Of a DNA stretch of 64,000 nucleotides, positions 27,515 to 35,410 are shown in pieces; the stretch's first letter is position 1, and the number at the start of each line of letters is the position of its first letter. The notes beneath the pieces were generated by a model that was not told where the DNA came from, made no database searches, and was given only the letters and a program-made list of their open reading frames with translations. Origin of the DNA: Amblyornis subalaris (Eukaryota; Chordata; Aves; Passeriformes; Ptilonorhynchidae); NCBI GenBank assembly GCA_018881555.1, contig JACAXG010000012.1, positions 5,940,087 through 6,004,086 of the forward strand. The letters are read 5' to 3'. Made by a program: the position numbers and the translations under genes.

Positions 27515-28951
27515 CCTTTTTTAGTCCAATTTTATTCTACAAATAATAAGTGTTGCACCTTTCATGAGCTATCCGAATAAAACAATAATCCCATAGGAAT
27601 TACTTACACTAAGAAAAAAAAAAATCACATTTAAGGAAAAATGCAACATTCGACCAAATGTTCAATACTATGTTGTTGCCAAAGGATAGATGTTTTTCTA
27701 AAATCCCAGTGTGCATTACACCATAATATACAGGATTACAAACAAAATTACAGTACAGATTGATTCCAGTTGAACCAGCGTTACATTTCAAACAGCACTT
27801 ATTCTGGACTGCATTGTACATGCAATAGCTATTGTTCTAATTACGGATTAAATGGTTTGAATTTGTTTCAAGCTACCGTACTAATCGACTACAATAGGTA
27901 TATAGCCCGACTTTAACAACCTGATTAGATTTCGGTTCAGATTTATAAAATGAGCATATGACAACCACGGATTGTGTGAACATGTATAAAATCATGCATT
28001 TATATCGCCTGGAAACATTAACATCTTCAAGTTATCTTAAAAAAAAACCCAAAACAAACAAACAAAAAAACCCAACAAACCAAAAACACGGAATGCCAAG
28101 GGGTTCAAAGACTAAAAAGAAACAGTGCAAATTGTATGTGATAGTCAAGCAGCTTTCGATTTAAAAAGGGTGTTGGCATTTGCTTATAATCTTTATATAC
28201 AAGTTTTGTGCAAGTAATGTGTTGAATTGATATGTTTTAATAGAAAATAAGTCTATCATTCTTATACCTTCTCAAGACCTAGGGGATCTGGTTCTTATTG
28301 TACGGGGGAAAGGAAAAAGAAATAAAGAAAGGAAAAAAAAAAAGAAAAAAGAGACTTGAATGGGAAAGAAATTGCCCGGATTGTGCATTTTTTTTTTCTT
28401 CTTCATCTATTTGAAAAGGAAAGAAGTGCTAAGGCAACATAACTTCTCTAAGCACTTTTCTGCTGGTTTAAATTAGTTAAATCATTTTGTATAAATTAGA
28501 TATAATTCTACCTTTCCAATATGTATAAAAATTGATGAAGCTGCATGGTTTAAAATAGGAAATTCACGTTATAAAAAGTCATTAAAAATTCTGTACAAAA
28601 TCACAACAAAATAATTCAGCATGGGAAAGGTAACAAGTAGTAAAACGTTGGTTGAAAAATATAGATTTCATATATATTTTGTAATTGGCCCATCGCTAGT
28701 TTAAAAATTGCATAGATCCTAATTATTGCTCGTGATTTTGTTATCCCGATCAGGTAATTGACGCGATCCCAATGCCCCTACCCCAATTTACAGCGCCGCT
28801 CCGAGGAGCGGCGGCAAAGACAGCGGGTGAGCGCGGGGGACGCGGCGGCCCCGAGGCGGCGGCGGGACCCGCCGGGCCGCCCCCTGTAAACAAGGCGGTG
28901 GCGGGCGGCGGGGCGCGGCGCTCCCCTGCCCTCCCTGCGGCGCGGGGAGGC
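27515..28951 (-). other. NEUROD1: NEUROD1 3' UTR
   Basis: The AT-rich, stop-dense sequence runs directly from the NEUROD1 TGA/TAG-side end of the coding frame to the poly(A) signal at 27531. It contains A/T-rich tracts (28040-28090 and 28310-28352) that on the RNA strand are U-rich with G or C interruptions. The contrast with the very GC-rich coding sequence is sharp at about 28790. Plus-strand frames here (for example 27958-28164) are not genes. Extent is inferred from the signal position; no transcript data were available. Confidence 0.7.
27531..27536 (-). terminator. NEUROD1: NEUROD1 poly(A) signal AATAAA
   Basis: TTTATT on the plus strand is AATAAA on the minus strand. It is the only canonical hexamer I found between the stop codon and the downstream CpG island. 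It gives a 3' UTR of about 1.43 kb, close to the mammalian NEUROD1 3' UTR length. Cleavage would fall around 27510-27520. A variant ATTAAA near 28237 could give a shorter form. Confidence 0.65.
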
Positions 28952-29810
28952 TCAGTCGTGGAAGATGGCGTTGAGCTGGGCGCTGAGGACGCGCTCGTGG
29001 TGCGGGTGGCCCTCGTAGGGCGCCAGCCCGTCCACCGGGATCTCGCAGCGGGAGGCGGCGGGCGGGAAGATGGCGGCGTGGGCGGGCGCGGCGGCCAGCG
29101 CGGCGGCGGCGGCGGCGGCGGGGTAGTGCATGGAGAAGGCGTAGCTCTTGTCGAAGTCGGCGGCCGGCTCGTGCTTGAAGGAGAAGTTGCCGTTCACGCT
29201 GAGGGGCGGGCTGAGCGGCCCGTCGAAGGCGGGGCTGGCGCCCTCCGCCAGCCCGCTCTCGAAGAAGGGCTCCAGCGCGGCGCCGTAGGCGTGCGGCGGC
29301 TTGAGGTGGAAGAGGTGGGAGCTGTCCATGGTGCCGTAGGGCGGGCTGGGCAAGCCCGGCGACTGGTAGGGGTAGGGATGCGCCGGGAAGGGCGCGCCCG
29401 CCGCCGCCGCCGCCGCCACGTGCGGCGGCACCTCCTGGCTCTGCTCGGGGAGGAAAGTCCGCGGGTTGAGCTGCAGGCAGCCGGCCACCAGGTTGGTGGT
29501 GGGCTGCGACAGGCCCTTGCAGAGGGTCTGCACGAAGGAGACCAGATCCGGGCTCTTGCCCGAGCGCAGGATCTCGGAGAGCGCCCAGATGTAGTTCTTG
29601 GCCAGGCGCAGCGTCTCGATCTTGGAGAGCTTCTGCGTCTTGGAGTAGCAGGGCACCACCTTGCGCAGGTTGTCCAGGGCCGCGTTCAGCCCGTGCATGC
29701 GGTTGCGCTCCCGGGCATTGGCCTTCATGCGCCGCAGCTTGAACCGCTCCATGCGCGCCTTGGTCATCTTCTTCTTCTTGGGGCCCCGCCTCTTGGGCTT
29801 CTGGTCGTCG

Positions 29811-29842
<32 letters not shown>

Positions 29843-30046
29843 GTCCAAGTCGTCCTCCTCGTCCTCCTCCTCGCCGTTCCGCAGCGAGTCCTCCTCCGCC
29901 TCGGCGTGCAGACCCTCCAGGTCCTCCTCCTTCTTGTCTACCTCGTGCTCCTCGTCCTGGGAGCTGAGGCACTCGTCCGTCCAGCTCGGGGGGCCCTGCG
30001 GCTGGGGCTCGCCCATCAGCCCGCTCTCGCTGTACGACTTGGTCAT
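28952..30046 (-). CDS. NEUROD1: Neurogenic differentiation factor 1 (bHLH transcription factor), complete
   Basis: This is a 364-residue bHLH activator that binds E-boxes with E-proteins and drives neuronal, photoreceptor and pancreatic endocrine differentiation. It begins [20 protein letters not shown] and ends [10 protein letters not shown], both diagnostic for NEUROD1 rather than NEUROD2/4/6. Visible parts: acidic region 31-81 with ten Glu at 69-78; lysine/arginine nuclear signal 83-93 ([11 protein letters not shown]); bHLH about 101-160 with the basic motif [12 protein letters not shown]; and the NEUROD domain beginning [20 protein letters not shown]. Human is 356 residues. The C-terminal half is unusual: alanine runs at 211-216 and 310-320 stand where the human protein has mixed sequence. 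I chose the ATG at 30046 because the splice acceptor (TGCAG) ends ten bases upstream; the 16 further in-frame codons up to 30094 are mostly intron. All coding sequence is in one exon, as in other vertebrates. Confidence 0.98.
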
Positions 30047-30055
30047 GGTGAGCCT

Positions 30056-31179
30056 CTGCATCGCGGAGGAGACAGAAAAGAGACGTGTCAGCACCCAGAG
30101 CAGCGGCCGTGGCCCCANGCGGCCATCCGAGGGGAGAAGTTACCCGCATTTCCCTCCCCGGTCCCACCGCCCCTTCCCGAGGGAAGCCCTGGATTCCCCA
30201 CCGCGCCAAGGCAAACTTTTGAGTGTCTCCGTGTTCCTGCCTTATAATTAAGTTGACATATGTTCAAATGCCATTATGTAACTCGCCGATATTAGCGGGG
30301 AATATAAGGAGATTATGCGTGCGGGAGGCAGTCCGGGCGGCACAACGCAAAGGGACCTGGCGCGGGTTGTTTTGTTTTGCTTTGAAAAAAACCCTCGAAC
30401 ATTTTTACCGAATCGGGGCGGGGGAAAGCGGACACACGCACACAGAGGGCACCCGCAGGGACGGATGCCGCCTGTGACGCCTGTCCCCGCCGCTCTCCAC
30501 GGCTCCCCCTTGCCGCCTCCTTGCGTGAGGCTTGTGCCGCCCCAGCGGGCGCCGAGCACCTGCTCCCCCGGTCCCGCCTTCGTCCACAGGACTGTCGCTG
30601 GGCACCCGCGGCGGGGCTGCGCGGCCCCTGCCCGTGGTAACAGGTGCGGGATTGGCCCCAGCTTCCCGTCTCCGTCGTCCCCTCCGTTGCAGACTGGCAT
30701 CGTTCCCCCGCTTCCAGCGGGGACCCTTCTCGTGGGGTTGCGACCGGCCCCCAGTAGCACCGGGCACACCGGGAAGAAACAATGCCGCCCTCCCGCCGAG
30801 GCGCAGCCTGCGGTGAGACCGTGGCGATCGCGCTCCGCGAAGGAAAGGGCGCTCAAAGTTCGGAGGTGCATCGGTGGAAACACATTAACATATGTAATAT
30901 GTGTCTGTATAAATGGACGCACACATACATATTTATATGTGTGTATGGGCGCATATACACACTTACATGTATATATGTATACACGTACGTACGTGTGCGT
31001 ATATCGATGGATACAGGTGTGCCCGCACACATCAGCGGGAACGACCGCAAGCGACAATAAAACCCGAGCCGTTCCGGCAGAGGCAGATCCCGTCCACCCC
31101 GACCTCGCGGGGTCCTCTCCCAGCCCNGTAGCCGCCGCCAACCCTTCTCCCGCGGGGGGAAAACACGGTTTCCCGTTAC
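30056..31179 (-). other. NEUROD1: NEUROD1 intron 1 (5' UTR intron)
   Basis: The 3' end is clear: a branch-like CTGAC, a pyrimidine tract (TCTCTTTTCTGTCTCCTCC) and TGCAG ending at 30056. The 5' end is a consensus donor GGAG|GTAACG at 31180/31179. The intron is about 1.12 kb. Vertebrate NEUROD1 has exactly one intron, located just upstream of the ATG, so the architecture agrees. Donor choice is the less certain end. Confidence 0.75.
30884..31025. repeat. Alternating purine-pyrimidine (TG/CA/TA) tract in NEUROD1 intron 1
   Basis: The segment is a degenerate mixture of CA, TG, TA and CG dinucleotides. Bases 30965-31004 alternate purine and pyrimidine strictly for 40 nt, and 30981-30996 is a perfect 16-bp palindrome (ACACGTACGTACGTGT). 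Such sequence can form Z-DNA or cruciforms under supercoiling. It generates false Tyr/Thr/His/Val-rich frames on both strands. Confidence 0.85.
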
Positions 31180-31287
31180 CTCCGTCGCTCAGCCTCTCCT
31201 GCGCGGTGACGGTCTCATAACCCCGGCGCAGCTCTCCGTGCGAGGGCGCCGCGTGCGTGTGTGGCAGGTTTTTTTTTTCCCGAGGTT
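31180..31287 (-). other. NEUROD1: NEUROD1 non-coding exon 1 (5' UTR)
   Basis: The predicted start is a CA dinucleotide at 31288/31287, about 30 nt downstream of the TATA box. The exon runs to the GGAG|GTAACG donor at 31180. Its sequence, including GGTTATGAGAC near 31220, resembles the 5' UTR of mammalian NEUROD1 as I recall it. It contains a short upstream ORF (listed separately). The start site is inferred from the TATA position and could be off by several bases. Confidence 0.65.
31189..31218 (-). CDS. Upstream ORF in NEUROD1 5' UTR (9 codons plus stop)
   Basis: ATG at 31218-31216 opens a frame MRPSPRRRG followed by TGA at 31191-31189, entirely within predicted exon 1 and upstream of the main ATG after splicing. 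The start context (GGTTATGA) is weak. As I remember it, the human 5' UTR also has an ATGAGACTATC... start giving a 9-codon uORF at the matching place. If so, length and position are conserved while the peptide is not, suggesting translational control rather than a functional peptide. Whether it is translated is unknown. Confidence 0.5.
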   Translation of the reverse strand: MRPSPRRRG

Positions 31288-31309
31288 GCGGAGCGCCGGG
31301 CTCCCCCCG

Positions 31310-31316
31310 TTATATA
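31310..31316 (-). promoter_or_regulatory. NEUROD1: TATA box of NEUROD1
   Basis: The minus strand reads GCTATATAACGG. The TATATAA element sits in otherwise very GC-rich promoter DNA about 30 nt upstream of the CA start dinucleotide. NEUROD1 promoters in mammals are also TATA-containing. Confidence 0.8.
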
Positions 31317-31427
31317 GCGGGACGGAGGATGCGCGGCGGGGGGCCGGCACCGGGACCCGGGTACCGCGCGGCCGCCGCCGCCCCGCGCGCCTGCGCCCCG
31401 CCCCGCGCCCCGCCCCGCCCGGTGGCA

Positions 31428-31565
31428 CGCGCCATATGGCCGCCCACGTCAGGCGCGGCGGCGCCCCCCCCCCCACACGTGACGCCCCTTATTTGTATGC
31501 GGGCGCGCGCCCGCCCGCGGAGCCGCCACGCCCGCGGTGACCCCCGGGCCGCGCCATCTGTCACC
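31428..31565 (-). promoter_or_regulatory. NEUROD1: NEUROD1 proximal promoter E-box cluster
   Basis: Three E-boxes lie within about 130 bp: a palindromic GCCATATGGC (CATATG at 31433-31438), CACGTG at 31476-31481 beside a run of about twelve C, and CATCTG/CAGATG at 31555-31560. CATATG and CAGATG are sites preferred by neurogenin and NEUROD factors, and NEUROD1 is known to be activated by neurogenins through promoter E-boxes and to sustain its own expression. TGACGTGG (31444-31451, minus) resembles a CRE half. Motifs are seen directly; factor assignment is from family knowledge. Confidence 0.65.
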
Positions 31566-31594
31566 GGGCGGACCCTGCTGCCGGCGGGCGGGCG

Positions 31595-31634
31595 CGGAGC
31601 TCAGCGCGCTGGTACGGAGCTCAGCGCGCTGGTA
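31595..31634. repeat. Perfect 20-bp tandem duplication in NEUROD1 upstream region
   Basis: CGGAGCTCAGCGCGCTGGTA occurs twice head-to-tail without a mismatch, about 310-350 bp upstream of the predicted start. Each copy holds an AGCGCGCT palindrome and a SacI-type GAGCTC palindrome. It could be a recent duplication, or an assembly artefact in a GC-rich segment. Confidence 0.9.
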
Positions 31635-32089
31635 CCGCTCCGCTCCGCACCCGCCACCGAGGAGCCGCCGGCCCGCGGAGCCGCATTGTTCCCATTGTTC
31701 TGGGGTGCGGCCGCCGAGGGTCCCCGCCTCCCCCCCTTAACATCTCCAACGGGCGCCTCTGACCCCCGGAGACTCCCTGTCCCAGTCCTTGCCGGCCCCT
31801 CGCCGCCACAGATTCCCCCCGGCTCCCGTTCTCTTCAGTGCCGGGGAAAACGGACGTCCCGTGGCTGCTGTGCCTCCCCCCCCGCCCCCGGTCTGTCCCG
31901 CCGCCTGGAGCAAAGGCCGGTTGGCTTCTCCCGGCTTTTCGGTGGGGATAACACCGGTTAACGGGAAGTTTGGAAGAAAGACGCCGAGTGGTGGCTTTAA
32001 AGTCTTTAAACGCCTCGGCAGAGTTTGCGAACGCCGCCAAACCTTAGGGATGCGCTTTAAGGAGGGAGATAGCCCCCTCGCATGATAAC

Positions 32090-32270
32090 TGTGCTACCGG
32101 CACACGTTATCCGGGTATTTAATCAATAAAAATAAAATTATTTTCTCCTCTTGAGGCTTTACATGCGAAAACAAATAATTCCGCCCTGAGGAGATGGATT
32201 CGGAAGATATTTTTCCAGGTCGGGTTATTTTTAAAATGTTTCTCTCCTGTTGGTGACCTACATAGCCCGG
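32090..32270. promoter_or_regulatory. AT-rich candidate regulatory block upstream of NEUROD1
   Basis: A sharply AT-rich island inside the CpG domain, about 0.8-1.0 kb upstream of the predicted start. It contains TATTTAATCAATAAA, TAAAATTATTTT, ACAAATAATTCC and GATATTTTTCC. AT-rich patches with homeodomain, POU or forkhead-like cores inside otherwise GC-rich promoter domains are often conserved enhancers. Conservation itself was not tested. Confidence 0.35.
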
Positions 32271-32986
32271 GGCCGGCGGGGCAGCAGGAGGGGACTCCGG
32301 GGGATGTTCGCCTTCTCGGTAATCGAATACAGAGGGCAACCGGCTGCGTTTTGTTATTTCAAAGCTGGCCGGTTCTCTGTGAGAAGCGAGTGCCGGCAGC
32401 GCGGCATGTGCCGCCAGGTCGAGCGAGTGGGGCTGGAGCGGGGCACCCTTGGGTCACCGGCGGCTGCGGCCCTTCCCTGGAGCACAGCGGAGAGGGAAGC
32501 GCCGGCGCCGTCCCACCGAAGGGTAGCCCCTGCCCGTGGCGAGACTTCTCCGGCCCCAGAGGCGCCCCCGGGGCAGGATCGGGGAGGATGCCCGAACCCT
32601 GGACGGCTGGGCCGGGCCTCCGGCCGGGCCGGCCGCCCCCTCGAGAGCGCGACCCCGTTAACGGGAAGCGGACTGGGGCAGCCGCGCTGCTGGCGCGGAC
32701 GCGTTTTGTAAGCGGTGAGGTTCGAACAGGTTTGGAGGGCGCGGGAGATGGGTCTGGTCCAGCGCTGTCTGGGGTGCTGGAAAATGTCACCCCTCTTTGA
32801 ATGGGACTGGCTGGGAATACANCCGGTGGTGTGGTGTGCCGGGGAAACACTAGGCAAAAACCGGGAGGAGGGCACTGGCACAAAGCTGGATCTCGGGGAG
32901 CACAGAGAACTTAGGGGTGCTCGTGTGCTTCTGAGTATGATCAACACAGTCGTCTTCCCTTGGAGCAAAATAAAATCAACACGTNG

Positions 32987-33042
32987 TCGATAGACAGATA
33001 AGTAGAGAGACAAATAAAGAGGCAGGCAGTCGGACAGAGGGG
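32987..33042. repeat. Degenerate GACA/GATA tetranucleotide repeat
   Basis: Tetramers of the forms ATAG, ACAG, ATAA, GTAG, AGAG, ACAA, ATAA, AGAG, GCAG and GACA follow one another, a decayed four-base microsatellite about 1.7 kb upstream of NEUROD1. Confidence 0.7.
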
Positions 33043-33514
33043 CTTAAAGCCGCCGAGTCCGGCTCGTTCCGTCCCAGTCGGCGCCTGGCGAGGGTACACG
33101 CGTGGCCGTGGAGGAGCCGGCCCGACAGGTACGAGGCACTGCTCCGTGCCGCCCGTTGGGGCCGGGAACGAGCGGTGCGCTCCGGGTGCGCCGGGGCTCC
33201 CTGCCGCTCCACCTTCATCCTTCCCTCTCTTTCCGCTGCTTCGGCACTGCTTCTGCTGATCTCCCAGGCAGTCGGCTCTGCCTTCCCTGCTCGGGCCGTC
33301 TCCTGGCTCTATGGCTCCAGTTTCCCACCTTCCCCCTTTCTGCTCTTCCCCCAGCCGCTCGATTCTATCGCTCCAAGCGTGTCTTTTTTTCTCCCTGACC
33401 TGCAGACTCCTCCTTCTCCATCTGGCTCCTAATTCGGCTTCTGTTTATTTTTCCTCCCGAATCCTTTTATTTTCTTTCCGCTTTTCTTCAATTTTTTAAA
33501 AATTTTTCCTTTTG

Positions 33515-33598
33515 TCTTTCCTTTTCCTTTTCTTTTTTCTTTTCCTTTTCCTTTTCTTTTTTCTTTTCCTTTTCCTTTTCTTTCTCCCCTCCCTCCCT
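33515..33598. repeat. 84-nt pure polypyrimidine tract with 24-bp periodicity
   Basis: The plus strand is uninterrupted C/T from 33515 to 33598. Two identical 24-bp units (33520-33543 and 33544-33567) are followed by a partial third. The mirror symmetry of the units allows intramolecular triplex (H-DNA) formation. It lies about 2.2 kb upstream of NEUROD1. The Lys-rich minus frame and Phe/Leu-rich plus frame here are artefacts. Confidence 0.9.
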
Positions 33599-33919
33599 GC
33601 CTCCCTTTCCAGTCCTTCCCGCCCCCCCTCCCCTCCTCCCGCGGCGCGGCACGCGAACCGCACGCGTCCCAACAAAGCTCCGGCCGGCCCGGCCGCCCCC
33701 GCTCCCGCCTCAGCTGCTGCCTCCCGGCCCTGGCAAGAGGGGATCCCGGGGCCGGCTGGGGCCCGGTGCGGCGGGCGGTGGCGGCGAGCGCGGCCCCTCC
33801 GCGGGTGGCCACTGGGGCTGAGCCCTGTCCCAGCCGGGCCGACGGGGGTTTGCTGCGGGGGGCGCAGCGCTGTGGAAACGCCTTACAGTTGTCCGGAGCG
33901 CGAAATCCGCTCACGATGA

Positions 33920-34190
33920 AATCTCTTGGGTTTGCGGCATTATCTTAATTAAGATAATTGATTCATATTGCACCTGCGAGAGTGCGGGGAAAAGATGCCT
34001 CCCCAAATAGCTTGGGGCTATTGGAGAGAGGAAGCCGCGCTTATAATTGAGCGAGTGATTTACTGCCCGGGTAGCCCGGGCTGTTCGGGTTCCCTCCTTT
34101 CGCTGTCAGTTTTCCGTTCCCTCCCTCTCCAGAGAGCCACCCACACAAAACCCGAAGGTTATCCTGAATATAAAAAAGATAAGGGAGAAC
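33920..34190. promoter_or_regulatory. Candidate distal enhancer of NEUROD1 with 20-bp palindrome
   Basis: Within unique-looking sequence about 2.7 kb upstream of the predicted start, bases 33939-33958 form a perfect palindrome, ATTATCTTAATTAAGATAAT. It combines a central TTAATTAA homeodomain dimer site with AGATAA/TTATCT GATA-type half-sites on each arm. A CACCTG E-box follows at 33971-33976, then TTATAATTGAGC near 34040. This mix of homeodomain dimer and E-box is typical of neural or endocrine enhancers. Enhancer function is inference; the palindrome is seen. Confidence 0.45.
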
Positions 34191-34559
34191 GTCGCTAGCC
34201 GCTGTCCCTATCCCTACGGCTACGCTCGGCACTGTCCCTCCGTCCCACCGCATCGCAGCGTGGGGCCGGAGCCACCGCCGGCGCCGGGCTCGGGAAGGGC
34301 TTGGGTTTGCCCGTGGGTTTCCCCCGCTCGCTCCAAACGCTGCGGCGACAGGAGGGGACGGGAGAAGAGGGCAGCTCCATCGCCCGGATCACTCCGAGCT
34401 GTGACCAGCCTGCTCCAGCTGCCGTGGCTTGGGAATGACCAGGGGAGAACAACGCTTTGAAGGGCCGCTCCGGTACCGGTTCGGTGTGGGGTGCGACTAC
34501 ATTGCACTTCGTAGCGTTTCTCTAGGATACAATGTACAACTGGGTTCGAAATTGGTACG

Positions 34560-35410
34560 ACTCANTAAGGTGCCTTTTCTGCTCTTTTCCCCCTTAAAAC
34601 TCAGTGTATTAATTTTATTGAGCCTTTCCCCGCAAGATAAATGCTGTTGTTGTTTTAATTCTATAAATGTAAACTTCTATTTAGTTAATGGAAAATACAT
34701 CACCACCAAGGTTTAATTATCAGCTTTTTAAATTACTCTTTTAGTCAAGTGCACACAATTATGAAATCACAATAGATTTAAAATATAATTCAAATTGATT
34801 AAAAAAAAAAACAAATCAGAGAAGTACGTACCATTAAAGCAAATGTCTAAATTGTATTGGTAGGCCGGCTACTGCCTGAGCTACAGTTTAAATAGCGTCA
34901 GCAGTCTTTGCTACNGGTGTCAAACCACCTCTGTTATTAGGAAAAAGGATTCTTATCAGAAGGGATTTAGATGCTGTTGTAACTGCAAAATCTAATTATT
35001 TTTGATCCAGGCATTTACCCCCAGAGTCCCACCTTGTTTAAATAAAGTGTTTTCTTTCCTCTTGAACAAATGCATTTCCATTTGAATTAAATATTGATAA
35101 TTTGACCTTTTAGTTCCTTTAACTAATCAGAAGGAAAAAAAAATCCAAATGTAGATCCTAGTGCCTTGCCCTAGTGGGTCTTTCCGCTTGAATAGACACT
35201 GAGATTAAATGAGTCAAACTTCCTCTTTCATTGCACTCTCTTTGCACTAATTGCTTATGCAAAAATGCAGATTTGTATTAATTAGTAACTCCACTGATTA
35301 GTTCGGTGGTATTTTCACGTAATAAATCATGCTGCAGACACGATTTTTGGCACATCCCCAGTAGTGGCTCAGGATGCAATAAGTTTTCCATATTAAATAA
35401 AATCTTAGCC
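34560..35410. promoter_or_regulatory. AT-rich block with clustered homeodomain and octamer-like sites
   Basis: The CpG domain ends near 34500. This stretch then holds many TAAT cores: GTTTAATTATC near 34713, ACTAATTGCTTATGCAAA near 35246-35264 (homeodomain next to an octamer-like ATGCAAA), ATTAATTAGTAAC near 35277 and CACGTAATAAATCATGC near 35317. I see no repeat family and no coding exon. It may contain one or more conserved non-coding elements flanking NEUROD1. Confidence 0.35.

Larger units (their letters stand above)
28790..34420. promoter_or_regulatory. NEUROD1: Broad CpG-rich domain over NEUROD1 body, promoter and upstream region
   Basis: GC and CpG stay high from near the stop codon through the coding exon, intron 1, promoter and some 3 kb upstream, dipping locally at about 30240-30310, 30890-31010, 32090-32260 and 33430-33600. 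Large islands that extend into the coding exon are typical of developmental transcription-factor genes held in a Polycomb-regulated state; that functional reading is inference. The long open frames on both strands (for example 28772-30247 plus, 30315-31220 plus, 31257-31961 plus) are composition artefacts. Confidence 0.8.

Noticed and set aside
30047..30094. In-frame 16-residue N-terminal extension of NEUROD1
   Set aside because: It crosses the splice acceptor ending at 30056, so those codons are mostly intron; the family start is MTKSYSES.
28788..30209. 473-codon minus-strand frame overlapping NEUROD1 in another frame
   Set aside because: Low stop frequency in GC-rich DNA; composition is Ala/Gly/Arg/Pro and matches no family, while the NEUROD1 frame is unmistakable.
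28772..30247. 491-codon plus-strand open frame antisense to NEUROD1
   Set aside because: It is a shadow of the GC-rich NEUROD1 coding exon, with no domain resemblance and low-complexity Gly/Arg/Leu/Val content caused by complementing GCG/GAG codons.
30315..31961. Several 230-300 codon plus-strand frames over the NEUROD1 intron and promoter
   Set aside because: They span a TA/CA repeat and promoter elements, carry no family similarity and lie in GC-rich DNA where long frames arise by chance.
33429..33914. Lys/Gly-rich minus-strand frame of 161 codons
   Set aside because: Its repetitive tail is translation of the polypurine strand of the simple tract at 33515-33598.
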